From assembly GCA_012934845.2 (NCBI GenBank), contig WNNJ02001936.1:1-64000 (forward strand): a DNA stretch of 64,000 nucleotides, written 5' to 3'. A program made the position numbers and the translations under genes. The notes below the pieces were generated by a model. It ran no database searches and was not told the DNA's origin. It worked only from the letters and a program-made list of their open reading frames with translations. Source of the DNA: Pomphorhynchus laevis. Lineage: Eukaryota > Acanthocephala > Palaeacanthocephala > Echinorhynchida > Pomphorhynchidae. This document shows, piece after piece, positions 15,491 to 27,639 of this stretch (position 1 is its first letter; the number at the start of each line of letters is the position of its first letter).

Positions 15491-16284
15491 AGCTTTCAAC
15501 TTTATTTTTAAATAATACATCACATTACTGTAATGGGTGTTTTAATTTTATATTGGGGGTACACAGCGCTAAGTCTAATGATACGTTATTTTCAGTATTT
15601 AACCATGAGCAATCGTCTTTTGACTCTCGTCTTTTGACTATCTAGAGTACAACAGCAAAAACGTTACTCCAGATAACGTTGCATTCATCGAAATATGTAA
15701 TATGTAATATGAAATATGTAATTTCACTAAAATGTAAAGCAAATAAATACGTTGAATTATAGGATCAGAGAAAAATAGAAGAATATCATATGTTTCAAAA
15801 TTTCGATAATTACTTATATTTGATGTCAAATATTTTCTAACAAAATATTCGCAGCTGCTATCTAAAACTTGTCAATGATACCGTACTGTTAAATAAAAAT
15901 CAATAACGTTCTCTGTCCCGTTAATTCAATCAAATAAGCGATTTATAAAGTTACATAAGGACTTCATTAGAGTGAAATAGTTTTGAAACATTATACTGTT
16001 TCGACTTATTATGCTGGACCATTTTGGTAAACGGGAATAAGCACTTTAATTCTTGTTTAGCTAGGTTCACATGGAAATGGAATTCGTTTGAATACCATTA
16101 TTTATTTAAATAATAAAAACAGTTCTAACTAGATAGTAATAAACTTAATATTTTGTTCAACTGTATCACATGTTTAAACTTTAAGACGTCTCTCTTTATA
16201 TGATTCATTAGAACAGGATAGAATAAATATTAAATAAAATATTTAAAGCTTAAATGAAAAAATTATGAAAACAAATTGGCTTAC
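15491..16284. other. Src intron, no gene seen
   Basis: AT-rich and unassigned. Confidence 0.6.
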
Positions 16285-16406
16285 TAGATAGTGAAAAATC
16301 ATTTTTTCGACTTTCACTGTCCCGAATAAGAAACGATCCATGGTCATTGATCGAGTGCAACAGTAGCTTCTCTGCGTCCATTCGTCGAACAGATGGAAAA
16401 TACCAT
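16285..16406 (-). CDS. Src: Src exon: first half of SH2 domain
   Basis: Forty complete codons plus one base at each end, residues about 176-215. It starts WYF, the usual entry to the SH2 domain after the SH3-SH2 linker. It contains [10 protein letters not shown], whose Arg (about residue 203) is the phosphotyrosine-binding arginine of SH2 domains. The acceptor is TATAG and the donor is GTAAGC. The first base completes the proline codon begun in the previous exon, so the phase agrees. The SH2 half recognises phosphotyrosine motifs, including the kinase's own C-terminal tail in the closed state (family knowledge). Confidence 0.93.
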
Positions 16407-16594
16407 CTATACAAAAACAAGTCAGAAAAATTAAAAATTGCTAAATTAGCAATCAACAACGTGCTTTATTTTATGGAAACAAAATGGCAAATAAAAAAAC
16501 AAATGCTCTAAAAGCAAAGGCGAAGTTGTTAATTGTTTAAATCAATAGAATATTGATTTATACAATAAAAACAAATTTAAAAATAAATTTAATA

Positions 16595-16945
16595 TTTACT
16601 TTATCCAATACGTGAACAAATTTATCAAAATAACTTTATTCTTAATGAAGGTATATATCTAGAGATATGAACATTAAATTAACATTAAATTTATATCGTG
16701 AAGAAGACATGAGCATTCATGCATATTATATAATATAAAATATGATACGTTAAATAATGAAATTTTAAGAATTGCAACAATATGTAATAATATTGGCTTT
16801 CTTCAAAATCATTTAAATAATTTGATAGATACATATTTAAACTAGGTCACTATAAAAATAAAATCAAACAGAAAATAGTAAAATATATAAATCAACAAAA
16901 TATTATTAAAAATAAATTTTAACTCTCAAGGGGCAAATTTTTAAA
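16595..16945 (+). mobile_element. YIDD-element fragment
   Basis: A partial copy from the IYPES region to the NQ-N-IKNKF end of the RT frame, with a short internal deletion. It lies in the first Src intron. Confidence 0.75.
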
Positions 16946-16969
16946 TTTAATTGTGAATTTTCAAATTTT

Positions 16970-17388
16970 GTGAATTTAATTCTAATAATTTTTATTCAAT
17001 TAGTGAGCACATTTATCCAGAAAGTCTTATTCTTAACAAAACTAATATTAATGATAAAGAAGGTGTATATCTAGATATGAACATTAAATTAACATTAACT
17101 AAAACTACTATTAATTTATATCGTAAAGATGACATATTTAAATTTACAAGAAACATATTTTTGCATGAGCATTCATGCATACCATATAATATAAAATATA
17201 ATACATTAAATAATGAAATTTTATTTGCAACAATATGTAATGACATTGGCTTTCTTCAAAATCATTTAAATAATTTGATATATACATATTTTAAACTAGG
17301 TTACTATAAAAATACCATCAAGCAGAAAATGGTAAAATATATAAATCAACACAATATTATTGTGTTGATATTATTGATATTATAATCT
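16970..17388 (+). mobile_element. YIDD-element C-terminal fragment, plus strand
   Basis: Encodes MNIKLTLTKTTINLYRKDD, then FKFTRNIFLHEHSCIPYNI, then CNDIGFLQNHLNNLI, in the same order as at 61738-61880 and the other copies. It meets an inverted copy at about 17390, forming a palindrome with arms of about 100 bp (roughly 17264-17361 and 17391-17490). Confidence 0.8.
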
Positions 17389-17389
17389 T

Positions 17390-17860
17390 TATATTATTGT
17401 GTTGATTTATATATTTTACTATTTTCTGCTTGATGTTATTTTTATAGTAACCTAGTTTAAAATATGTATCTATTAAATTATTTTAATGATTTTGAAGCAG
17501 TGGGGCCAAATGCATGCTAATGATGTATTTCCTCTGATAAAACTATCTATTATCTTATTCTAATGCAAAGTATATTATTTATTATTCATCCATAAAAATT
17601 TGCCACTTAAGAGTTTAAATTTATTATTTATATTATTGTATTGATTTATATATTTTACTATTTTCTGGTTGATGTTATTTTTATAGTAACCTAGTTTAAA
17701 ATGTGTATCTATTAAATTATTTAAATGATTTTGAAGAAAGCCAATATCATTACATATTGTTGCAATTCTTAAAATTTCATTATTTAATGTATTACATTTT
17801 ATAATGTATGGTATACATGAATGCTCATGTATTTGAGCATTCATTTATTATCCATCCATT
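17390..17860 (-). mobile_element. YIDD-element fragments, minus strand
   Basis: Two inverted partial copies. The first is about 17390-17500, then part of the element's 3' UTR (AGCAGTGGGGCCAAATGCAT and CTCTGATAAAACT), then the second at 17575-17844, which ends with the HEHSC frame. This forms the inverted partner of 16970-17388. Confidence 0.8.
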
Positions 17861-19004
17861 GAGCGTTTTCCATAATTCAAAACGTTATTTAATTTAGACC
17901 TATTTTCTTTTCATGTTAGCGTAATATTTGTTTTGTAAATTTTTGATTAAAAAATGTAAACATAAAATGTAGATAATTTTAGTTAAAAAACATAGCAGAC
18001 GTGATATTGCTGTGATATTCGCGTGTAAATAAAAAGTCGATTTGTAAAATTTTGAAAAACAATCAAATTTACAGTAGTAATTTTAAATTAAGATTTAAGC
18101 TATTGAAACCCTGCATCATTAGAACTCTACATCTTCTAGAATTAACAATTTAAAATTGAAATTTAATATAAAACTCAATTTTTATGAATTGACTAATAAG
18201 TAAAAGGTGATGTATCAAAATAAGGATTAGAGGTCATCAGGAGGAACTGCTATGTTATCAGGTTTTGATTCATATTCATTATACTAATGGTCTCGCTATA
18301 CCTTATAAAGAGGCCAAATACAATAATGTATTTTCTTTTATAATTTGATTATATATGTGATTTTAAGGGTAATTTCGTGTAATATAACTGTTTCCTGAGA
18401 TCTTTTTTCTTCTCTTATTCATACTATACAATTCTATGTTGTTAGATATAACCAGGAGAAAACAAGATATTAATGTTTTAGGGATACTTCAGTAACACTT
18501 GTTTTGCAGCTTCTTAAAACAATGATTTTATTAACACATCTCCAATGTCAATTTCTGGAGAACCTAACAAGCATTTGCGCGAAATACGCTGTAATTCACT
18601 ATGTACCATACATTTGCACAGTTGTGCATGGACCTTACAATTTTGTAATAAGTTGGGTTGACCACCACAGTTACCGTGATTTTCTCTTTGCTGTGTCTTG
18701 AACATTTTTGAACATTCATCTGACTTGATGTTTCACTAATGCATTGAGTTGGACAATCTCAGCACTGTAATAAATATATCCACTACTTTTACCTATATTT
18801 ATTGTATATACATAGTGGAAATTTCGTGTAAAAAATTTCATTATTTAATGTATTATATTTTATATATTTTCCTCTAATGATTTTAAATTTATTCTTTATA
18901 TTATTGTGTTGATTTATATATTTTACTATTTTCTGTTTTATAATATTTTTATAGTAACCTAGTTTAAAATATGTATCTATTAAATTATTTAAATGATTTT
19001 GAAG
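17858..19004. repeat. Large inverted repeat 1, left arm
   Basis: 1147 bp, nearly identical by eye to the reverse complement of 21396-22542, with only scattered single differences such as ATAACC against AGAACC. It contains one copy of the 65-codon repeat and a reversed YIDD-element piece. It lies in the first Src intron. Confidence 0.93.
18145..18745 (+). repeat. Repeat R, copy 1, with a 65-codon open frame
   Basis: Contains a 65-codon frame at 18504-18701 (starts MQLLKTMILLTHLQ) and an overlapping 63-codon frame on the other strand (CGGQPNLLQNCKVHAQLCKC). I do not recognise either. Two further copies exist, at 21655-22255 (reversed) and 27640-28250. Conservation of the frame may only reflect recent copying. 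Confidence 0.85.
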
Positions 19005-19105
19005 CAGTGGGGCCAAATGCATGCTAATGATGTATTTCCTCTGATAAAACTATCTATTATCTTATTCTAATACAAAGTATATTATTTATTATCCATCCAT
19101 AAAAA
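19005..19105 (-). repeat. 3'-UTR piece of the YIDD element
   Basis: AGCAGTGGGGCCAAATGCAT through CTCTGATAAAACT and the Ile-rich coding end. Its junction with the preceding sequence (GATTTTGAAG/CAGTGGGG) is the same as near 17497, so the two arose by copying. Confidence 0.75.
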
Positions 19106-20218
19106 TTTGCCACTTAAGAGATTAAATTTATTCTTTATATTATTGTGTTGATTTATTTATTTTACTATATTCTGTTTGATGGTATTGTTTATTTGTAAAT
19201 AAAGATTTTTCTTTTGATGAAAAATCTTTATTTATTTTTATTAAATTTATTTATTATTGATTTTCGCCGAGTTGTAACTTTATTGTAACTTTATTAAATA
19301 ATTTTATTTAATTTTATGAAAAATATTTAATATTAAAGTTAGTGACTAATGAAGGATTTGTTTATTGCTGATAATTCAGTTGTTGCAGTTGGTAGCATTC
19401 GTATTAAATTTTATTAGAAATTTAATTTAAAATTTAAGAACGGTTCTGGTTTTGACTCTTGATTTTCATTATTTGTTTCATTATCTGATTTATAAAGAAT
19501 GCTGGTTTATATTTCGGCGACTAGGAGTTCAGCAGATGCAGTAACACACGAGGATAATATCAAACTGACCAGTGAAGAATAGCGGCTCATGTAAGCAATG
19601 AATATTCACAATAAAAATTATTTATTATTTATAATAATTTTTAATTATTCTATTATTTATTTTATTTAGCATTTTATTTTAATTTATAAATAATATAAAA
19701 TACATAAACTCAGTTAGCTGATCTAAAATATTAACAAAAAATATTTTGACATTAATTGAAATTAGAAAAATTATTAGCAGCAGACAGACAAATTGAGCGT
19801 GTATCGATATATTAGGTTTGTTATTCTTTTTCTGCTTAGTTCATCACATTTTCTATCTCCAACTTACTCATTTACTACATCATGAAATCATAACATTTTT
19901 TGGATTTCAGATTCCTATTTCGAGATTTCATCAGTTTAAATTGTTAATTCTCGAGCATTAGACGAAAATTTATATTTATTGTTTCCTTATTGAAAAACAT
20001 GTTTTAAATCAACCGAGAAGTTGCTATGGAAAGTCTACAACTTACACTAAAATTTAAATTCAATTAATTTGAGTATGTAATATAGAAGCCAAATAATGCA
20101 TACTGAAATCAACGACTTTAATTTCCATTTTTGCAGAATAAATTAAAAACGGATAAATTATTTAAATTGAAAAACTCTTACATATAAAAAGAAATACCTT
20201 TAAAACAAAGCAACTTAC
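19106..20218. other. Src first intron, proximal part
   Basis: AT-rich. It holds a perfect 15-bp-arm hairpin at 19197-19233, a minus-strand segment near 19490-19520 sharing AAATATAAACCAGCATT with 60566-60582 near the start of the longest YIDD-element copy, and one reversed copy of the short palindromic motif at about 19690-19730. Confidence 0.6.
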
Positions 20219-20742
20219 GGTTCTGATTGTAGACTTTGTAACTCAGCAATAAAATTTGAAGGTATGTATCCTTGTAATCCAGTCGATTTTGACCTAGCCA
20301 GCCACCAGGCACCCTCACTGTCGTCGACTATTTCCAGAATCTCGCCTTTAGTTATCGTCAGATCTTCACTTGTTCTCGCATCGTAGTCATAAAGAGCAAC
20401 AAACAGTTGTCCTACAACGGAATGGTGATGATCTCCATGAGCCACAGGGTGGGATGATATGTGTTGTCTAAGTAATGCTGATTGATTTTTGTCTATAACA
20501 AAGTTTACATCGTTATTATTGTTTTCTACCGTTCTAGGTAACGGTAATGCAGATGACGAATCCTTGTGCTTGAAGTACATGTCATTAAATGAGCTTTTAA
20601 CAAAATATTGCACATTCGCATTTCTCTTTGAGTTTGATTGTGGAAGTCGGTTTACGGCTGTTGTCGCTGCTGAAGAATTAGTACCAGTAGCTTTATTAAA
20701 AGTCTTACTTCGACTACTATTGTAACCAACACAATTGCCCAT
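20219..20742 (-). CDS. Src: Src exon with start codon: myristoylation signal, unique region, SH3 domain
   Basis: Encodes residues 1 to about 175. It begins MGNC, so Gly2 is a likely N-myristoylation site and Cys4 a possible palmitoylation site, as in membrane-bound Src kinases. Residues 5-110 are a low-complexity unique region rich in Ser, Asn and His (a HGDHHH stretch near 102-107). Residues about 112-168 are a full SH3 domain, with ALYDY, the WW pair and the YIPSNF end that bind proline-rich ligands. The exon ends two bases into a proline codon at a GTAAGT donor. Just upstream of the ATG, minus-strand TTAAG at 20745-20749 could be a 3' splice site, so a non-coding leader exon is possible. 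Confidence 0.95.
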
Positions 20743-21395
20743 GTCTTAACAAGATAGAAAACACTTTATGTACAAAGTAGTTGCCTAGTTATAACAACAA
20801 AATGTTAGGATTTGAGATTTAATCGATTATGCCAGAACTAACTGGCATAGAATCGAGTATTCTAGAAAGAGTGCATTTGATCTACATATAAAAATCAAAT
20901 AAAAGAACAACTAAAAATATACAGGCTAGAAAAATAAAAAATCATGATTTTAAATGATTTATATGGTATATTTGGTAGAAGATATAATTCCGAGATTATA
21001 CATGACGAAAAATTGCGTGTATAATGGAATCGTAATATTCGATGAAACAATAAAATAAAGACGACGAACCAAAAGTGTCACTTTACTGCAATTATGCAGG
21101 CAAAATCGTAATTCAAACATGTAATCTGTTCCTGAATACACAAATACGACGTTTTGATGTATAACATGTCCAAGAACGACTACACAACCAAAATGGATTA
21201 GGGGCAATTATGATATAAAATTAAGTATTAACGAAGATCGCATAAAGCACAGTATAAAGCAACGCAACTTTTTATTCTTATCAGGGCCAAAAAATCCGAT
21301 ACATAAAACCACCATGGATACCATATAATATAAAATATAACACATTAAATAATGAAATTTTAAGAATTGCAACAATATGTAATGATATTGGCTTT
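20743..21395. other. Upstream of the Src start codon; leader or promoter region
   Basis: No promoter motif can be assigned with confidence. A possible 3' splice site (AG at 20745-20746, minus strand) sits two bases before the ATG. From about 21310 rightwards the sequence is YIDD-element DNA in plus orientation. Confidence 0.45.
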
Positions 21396-21545
21396 CTTCA
21401 AAATCATTTAAATAATTTAATAGATACATATTTTAAACTAGGTTACTATAAAAATATTATAAAACAGAAAATAGTAAAATATATAAATCAACACAATAAT
21501 ATAAAGAATAAATTTAAAATCATTAGAGGAAAATATATAAAATAT
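21310..21545 (+). mobile_element. YIDD-element fragment, plus strand
   Basis: Matches the IPYNIKYNTLNNEILRIAT to KNKFK end of the element's frame, followed by a second partial start of the same segment. Most of it belongs to the right arm of inverted repeat 1. Confidence 0.75.
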
Positions 21546-22542
21546 AATACATTAAATAATGAAATTTTTTACACGAAATTTCCACTATGTATATACAATA
21601 AATATAGGTAAAAGTAGTGGATATATTTATTACAGTGCTGAGATTGTCCAACTCAATGCATTAGTGAAACATCAAGTCAGATGAATGTTCAAAAATGTTC
21701 AAGACACAGCAAAGAGAAAATCACGGTAACTGTGGTGGTCAACCCAACTTATTACAAAATTGTAAGGTCCATGCACAACTGTGCAAATGTATGGTACATA
21801 GTGAATTACAGCGTATTTCGCGCAAATGCTTGTTAGGTTCTCCAGAAATTGACATTGGAGATGTGTTAATAAAATCATTGTTTTAAGAAGCTGCAAAACA
21901 AGTGTTACTGAAGTATCCCTAAAACGTTAATATCTTGTTTTCTCCTGGTTCTATCTAACAACATAGAATTGTATAGTATGAATAAGAGAAGAAAAAAGAT
22001 CTCAGGAAACAGTTATATTACACGAAATTACCCTTAAAATCACATATATAATCAAATTATAAAAGAAAATACATTATTGTATTTGGCCTCTTTATAAGGT
22101 ATAGCGAGACCATTAGTATAATGAATATGAATCAAAACCTGATAACATAGCAGTTCCTCCTGATGACCTCTAATCCTTATTTTGATACATCACCTTTTAC
22201 TTATTAGTCAATTCATAAAAATTGAGTTTTATATTAAATTTCAATTTTAAATTGTTAATTCTAGAAGATGTAGAGTTCTAATGATGCAGGGTTTCAATAG
22301 CTTAAATCTTAATTTAAAATTACTACTGTAAATTTGATTGTTTTTCAAAATTTTACAAATCGACTTTTTATTTACACGCGAATATCACAGCAATATCACG
22401 TCTGCTATGTTTTTTAACTAAAATTATCTACATTTTATGTTTACATTTTTTAATCAAAAATTTACAAAACAAATATTACGCTAACATGAAAAGAAAATAG
22501 GTCTAAATTAAATAACGTTTTGAATTATGGAAAACGCTCAAT
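21396..22542. repeat. Large inverted repeat 1, right arm
   Basis: Reverse complement of 17858-19004, also 1147 bp. With the left arm it encloses 2391 bp that hold the whole Src start-codon exon. Repeat R copy 2 (about 21655-22255) lies within it. Confidence 0.93.
21655..22255 (-). repeat. Repeat R, copy 2
   Basis: Reversed copy with the same 65-codon frame (21699-21896, minus strand), essentially identical to copy 1. Confidence 0.88.
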
Positions 22543-22834
22543 CACTGTATCGCTTGTTGTGTTTTTTGTTCATGTGCTTTAAAATATACATTGTTGCAAG
22601 TAATAAATAAAATTCGTAGTAAAATAAGATGATTGCAATTAAAATAAAAGGATAAAATTCGTAGTTAAAATAAAAGAAATAATTAATAATAAATACTAAT
22701 GCTTGCAACATCTTAACAACATCTTAAAAAGTATTAATTTTTATAAATATTAAGATTAATTATTTAAAATTAAATAATAATATTATTAATATTATTATTT
22801 ATATATAATTAATTATATATATTTCATAAATATC
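22543..22834. other. AT-rich spacer
   Basis: No gene seen. Long AT palindromes (about 22740-22830). Confidence 0.6.
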
Positions 22835-23230
22835 GGATCAGATAACTAAGTCTACGTATATTAAATTGTTTACAAATAAAACAATTTTATAAATTAATTA
22901 ATTAAATAATAAATAATTAAATAATTATAAATAATTTAATAATTTAATACTTTTATATAAGATTTCATATATCAAGTTAGAATTTTAAATTTAAAATAAA
23001 AGTCAATTTTTATAAATTGACTGATTAATAACATACTATGTATCAGAATAAGGAATAGATGTCATCTGGAGTTACAGCTATGCTACCAGATTTCGTCCCC
23101 TATTCCTAGACCCAACATAGCAGCGGGGCCAAATACATGCTAATGATGTATTTCCTCTGATGAAATTTGAATTATTTCGTATACCTTATTCTAATACAAA
23201 GCATATTGTTTATTAATATATTCGCTTAAT
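22835..23230 (-). repeat. 3'-UTR module of the YIDD element with pairing segments
   Basis: In plus-strand order: the short palindromic motif (22835), an AT-rich stretch, a hairpin GTCAATT...AATTGAC (about 23002-23025), then four segments that pair in interleaved order, 23075-23084 with 23114-23123 and 23095-23100 with 23125-23130, then the element's coding end. The element reads on the minus strand, so this is its 3' untranslated end. Confidence 0.7.
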
Positions 23231-23586
23231 AGTTTAAATAAATTTTTAATAATATTTTGTTGACTTGTATATTGTGATTTTATATTTACAAGATCATAGT
23301 TAACTTGTCAAGAGCGTTTGTCTTAGCTAACATGTTGTTAATAGTAGGCATTTATTCTGTCTACTTGAGATTTATATTAAAATCTCTGAATAACGTTGAC
23401 CATTAAACTACGTCGAAATTCGGTATTACACTGTATTTTTATATTTTTATATTAAAATATTGATAAAAATAATAAATTACTTGAATTCGAGTAATTAAAG
23501 TAATTCGAGTAATTCAGTATATTCTATACTATATAATAAATTATTTTATTTTATTTTAATATGATAGTCTTTAAGATAACTTTAAT
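23091..23586. repeat. Large inverted repeat 2, left arm
   Basis: About 496 bp, matching the reverse complement of 26100-26595 with few differences. It begins TTTCGTCCCCTA within the pairing module and ends near ATGATAGTCTTTAAG. Confidence 0.88.
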
Positions 23587-26099
23587 AACAGATTTTAAGA
23601 AAGTGGATAATTTTAAAAAAAGTTACAATCAGATCAGGTAACTGAGTCTATGTATAAAATTATTTATACATTAAACATATTAATAAATAATTTAATAATT
23701 AAATAATAAATCATTAAACTACTCTAAGGTAATTTTTTCAACTTTTTTTCTGTTTGATCACTCACTAGGAAATAAATTAAATTTCCGTCCTATGTGTGAA
23801 ATAAAGGAAGATATGAACTAATTACACTGCATAATCATATAAGAATATAAGAATTTTATATAATAAAATATATTATATTTTCATATAATAATATTTTGAT
23901 GTGTTAGATAATTGTGTATTAAGCACTCCCTCATTTCGTCCATTTATATATCACAAAATTAAGATTATACGATAAGCGCTAGATATGTCATTCGTAATGG
24001 GATGATTCGTCATTCAAAACAAGAACATATAAGTGTTAATTCGTGAATTCTGGAATAGATATTTCTAATTTCTTGTATATCAGCGTAATATAAAAAATTT
24101 AATACACATATGATATTTAGAAATAACCTATCGATTGGGTTTTTACTTGCAGCAATTTAATAGCAAATGAAAATTATGAAATGATATGTGGATATTATTT
24201 CTTATGGACGGTGGTCACTAGGGTTTGCTTTTGTGAGACTTGTCGAATGATCCAAATGGCAGTAAACATTTTAAGTGTTCTTAAGAAATGTGAATTTAGC
24301 AGTTCTAGTAAAAACACGAAACAGAGTATACGAGACATAAATTTATTTGTATATTTCGCTAGCTATCGCTGGCATCATCTGAATCAAAAAATGAAAAGAT
24401 TAAAAATGGGTCAAAATTATTTATTTTTAACAAATCAGATCATGTAACTGAGTCTACGAATATTAAATAATTTATAAACTAAACATAATGATAAAAAATA
24501 ATTATTTATAATTATGAATAAAAATATTATTTTATTGAATTTGTATGAGATTAAAGTTTTTTCAAAAATGTCATTTCTTGCATTGCATTGGACGCTATAT
24601 TACATTTTTTGATTTGGGAAATTCGATAAAACGTCTGCTATTCACAAATTAGCCATGTGGTGTGAGAAAATTAATTATATTCGACACTCGATAATTGCAT
24701 GTCTTTGTGCAAGCAAAATATTGGTAATAAATAACATGTATTTATATTACAAATGATAATTACACGATTGTACAACTCCTCATGATTTGAAAAATTTCCG
24801 TAAAGACTCACTTGTACATGTAAATTCTTGCGTTTTGAAAACAATTATCAACATCATTTTCTAGATTAAAAATAATTTACTTTCCAAAAGTTTATTTTTA
24901 ATAATTTACTTTTGTATATGCTTTTATCCTGTGTATCCACATATCCTGTGTATTTTTATATTTTAAAATGTTATAGCAATATTAGTAACTATTTATATCA
25001 GCGTTTGTAAAAATTGGGTGATTTGATTGCTTTATAAATACACTTCCAATATGAGTCCGTCAAGTACTAAGAAAAACGGTATTTATAAAAATAATTATAA
25101 AAATGATTATAAAAATATTTATTTTATCGTAAAAAGGTATTTATATTTAGATTAGATTTCGATTTAGCATTATTTATTAATCTAGTAATTATTTATCAAT
25201 AATTAACATTATTAATAATTAATTATCATCAATTATTATTAATAATTAACGTTATTATTTAATTATTAAATTTTGATTTAGCATTATTATGTTTTGTTTA
25301 TTTTATAATTATATTAAATAAGTAGACTCAGTTAGCTGATTTGATATTTACTTTTACTTAAATGAACATATTTTTCAACCCTACCTTTATGGTGAGATTG
25401 CGAAATACGTCAGATCAGTTAACTGAGTTTACGTATTTTGCACTATATTTAAATTAATAAAAATAATAAATATTTTGATCTAAAGATTTTATATAATTTA
25501 GATTATAAAGAATTAAAAATCAATTCTTATGAATTGATAAATTTATAGTGTAGGATATTTCAAAATTAGGGTTATATATATAGAATTCCATTAAGATTCC
25601 GGATAGGATTTAATGCAACAAACTAAATTCCAGCTTTTATAAAGAAATTTGCAATGAAGTGAAATTATTCTCGCCATCTAATAAAATATAATTTGGAGTA
25701 TTCATGTTTACTGAAATTTTCAAGTACTGAGAAAATTCGTTTAAAAGCATTTGACTGACCTTTTCATTTACCATTTTTTCTGAATTTTATAGATCAGATT
25801 TCTACTGTAATTTTCTACGATTTTTAATATATCCACTTATAGTCTAGGCAGTCATCAACTAGTCAATATATTAGAAATTGTTAATAACTTCTTTATATAG
25901 CTATATCCAATTTGGGGGTTATTTAGGCTTATTGTTTTCTACAATGCAGTCAACAGATTCCATCGTGTGCTGATTATGTGAGCTTAGCAGTGTGTTCACT
26001 CTCCAAGAGTTTTAATTGAACAATTATTATATCCTAATTATCCGCAAATTCACGAATCCATTCGTTAGTTCGAACCTATTCGAACTATTAGTTCGAACC
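23587..26099. other. Spacer between arms of inverted repeat 2
   Basis: AT-rich. The only long frame (24181-24447) shows no known family. It holds four copies of the short palindromic motif (about 23627, 24432, 25318 reversed, 25405) and a hairpin ATCAATT...AATTGAT at about 25518-25538. Confidence 0.6.
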
Positions 26100-26595
26100 T
26101 ATTAAGTTACCTTAAAGACTATCATATTAAAATAAAATAAAATAATTTATTATATAGTATAGAATATACTGAATTACTCGAATTACTTTAATTACTCGAA
26201 TTCAAGTAATTTATTATTTTTATCAATATTTTTATATAAAAATATAAAAATACAGTGTAATACCGAATTTCGACGTAGTTTAATGGTCAACGTTATTCAG
26301 AGATTTTAATATAAATCTCAAGTAGACAGAATAAATGTCTATTATTAACAACATGTTAGCTAAGACAAACGCTCTTGACAAGTTAACTATGATCTTGTAA
26401 ATATAAAATCACAATATACAAGTCAACAAAATATTATTAAAAATTTATTTAAACTATTAAGCGAATACATTAATAAACAATATGCTTTGTATTAGAATAA
26501 GGTATACGAAATAATTCAAATTTCATCAGAGGAAATACGTCATCAACATGTATTTGGCCCCGCTGCTATGTTGGGTCTAGAAATAGGGGACGAAA
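26100..26595. repeat. Large inverted repeat 2, right arm
   Basis: Reverse complement of 23091-23586. It carries the end of the element frame and a module copy in plus orientation (26556-26611). Confidence 0.88.
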
Positions 26596-26611
26596 CATGA
26601 CAACACATCAG
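26556..26611 (+). repeat. Interleaved pairing module, plus-strand copy
   Basis: GGCCCC (26556) faces GGGGAC (26586). CTGCTATGTT (26563) faces AACACATCAG (26602), with two mismatches. The order is alternating, as needed for a pseudoknot. Confidence 0.6.
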
Positions 26612-26612
26612 T

Positions 26613-26832
26613 TATATATATAATTGTTATTCGATAGAACAACAATTATATATATTATATATAGTGGGTATTTCCAGTATATAATTGCCCCTTAAGGTCT
26701 TTTGTAGACTCTTCCATATATTTGTATATAAAAGATTTTCTAATTGAGGAAATTAGAAAATCTTTTATATACAAATAATATACGGTGGATATATATATCC
26801 ATCGCTTCTATCGAATAACAATAATATATATA
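26613..26832. repeat. Nested palindrome, foldback-like
   Basis: Outer arms 26613-26639 and 26806-26832 (27 bp, one mismatch) enclose inner arms 26721-26745 and 26751-26775 (25 bp, perfect, 5-nt loop). It has no coding content. Confidence 0.93.
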
Positions 26833-27639
26833 AATTATATGTATATATATTATTTATCCTATATTATTTGAACATGTACCACACTTATTAAACGTTGTTA
26901 CCTTAAAACCGTTATCTTAAAGACTATCATATGAATATATCTGTTAAAAAAGCTGGGTGACAAGACAAATCTTTCTGTTCTGAAAATATGTATATAAAAA
27001 TTAAAGGTAACATCAACTTGGAACATTATATAAATTTTGAAATGTTTAGTAAAATAATTTTGTAACTTGCTGAATGCTGAAGTTATCCGTTTGTATCTTT
27101 TAGATACAAATTGCACATACGAAAGGAATTTATTAATTTAAAGATATATTATAAAGAAAACCCGCTGCGAAGCAGTGGGTTTACTGCAAAACTGTAATCC
27201 GATCTCTTTTTTATAGTAACAAGTTAAGCAAAACCGCAATGATAGGAAATTACAGTGTAACTTACTTTTAACCATTTTCAGCTTATTTTACAATAAAACT
27301 GATCGTATCTTTATTGTATCAAGGACTCACTACAAATTCGTTTAGATATACACGCGTTGCCTTAATGAATATACTTTAAACTTGCAATTCTGATCAGCTC
27401 TTGAGTATATGTAATTTATATTATTTATAAATAAAAAATAATGCTAAATAACAATTAAATAATAAACAATAATTAATTAAATAATAAATAATTATAAGAT
27501 TTTAAATAGTCATATCGTTGAGAATTGCTTTCGGGTCAAAAGTAACGTTTTTATTGCCAACCATCCCCGAGAATACATCAAAAAAAATTAAATAGTTTAT
27601 ATTAAGTTAAAATATATAAAAAAATTTAAATAGTTTATA
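26833..27639. other. AT-rich region, no gene seen
   Basis: Includes a degenerate copy of the short motif at about 27388 and AT-rich tracts. The minus-strand frame 26898-27116 has no recognisable family. Confidence 0.55.

Noticed and set aside
23151-23185. CTCTGATGAAATTTG as a hammerhead core
   Set aside because: No GAAA after a stem, and other copies read CTCTGATAAAAC, so the core is not conserved.
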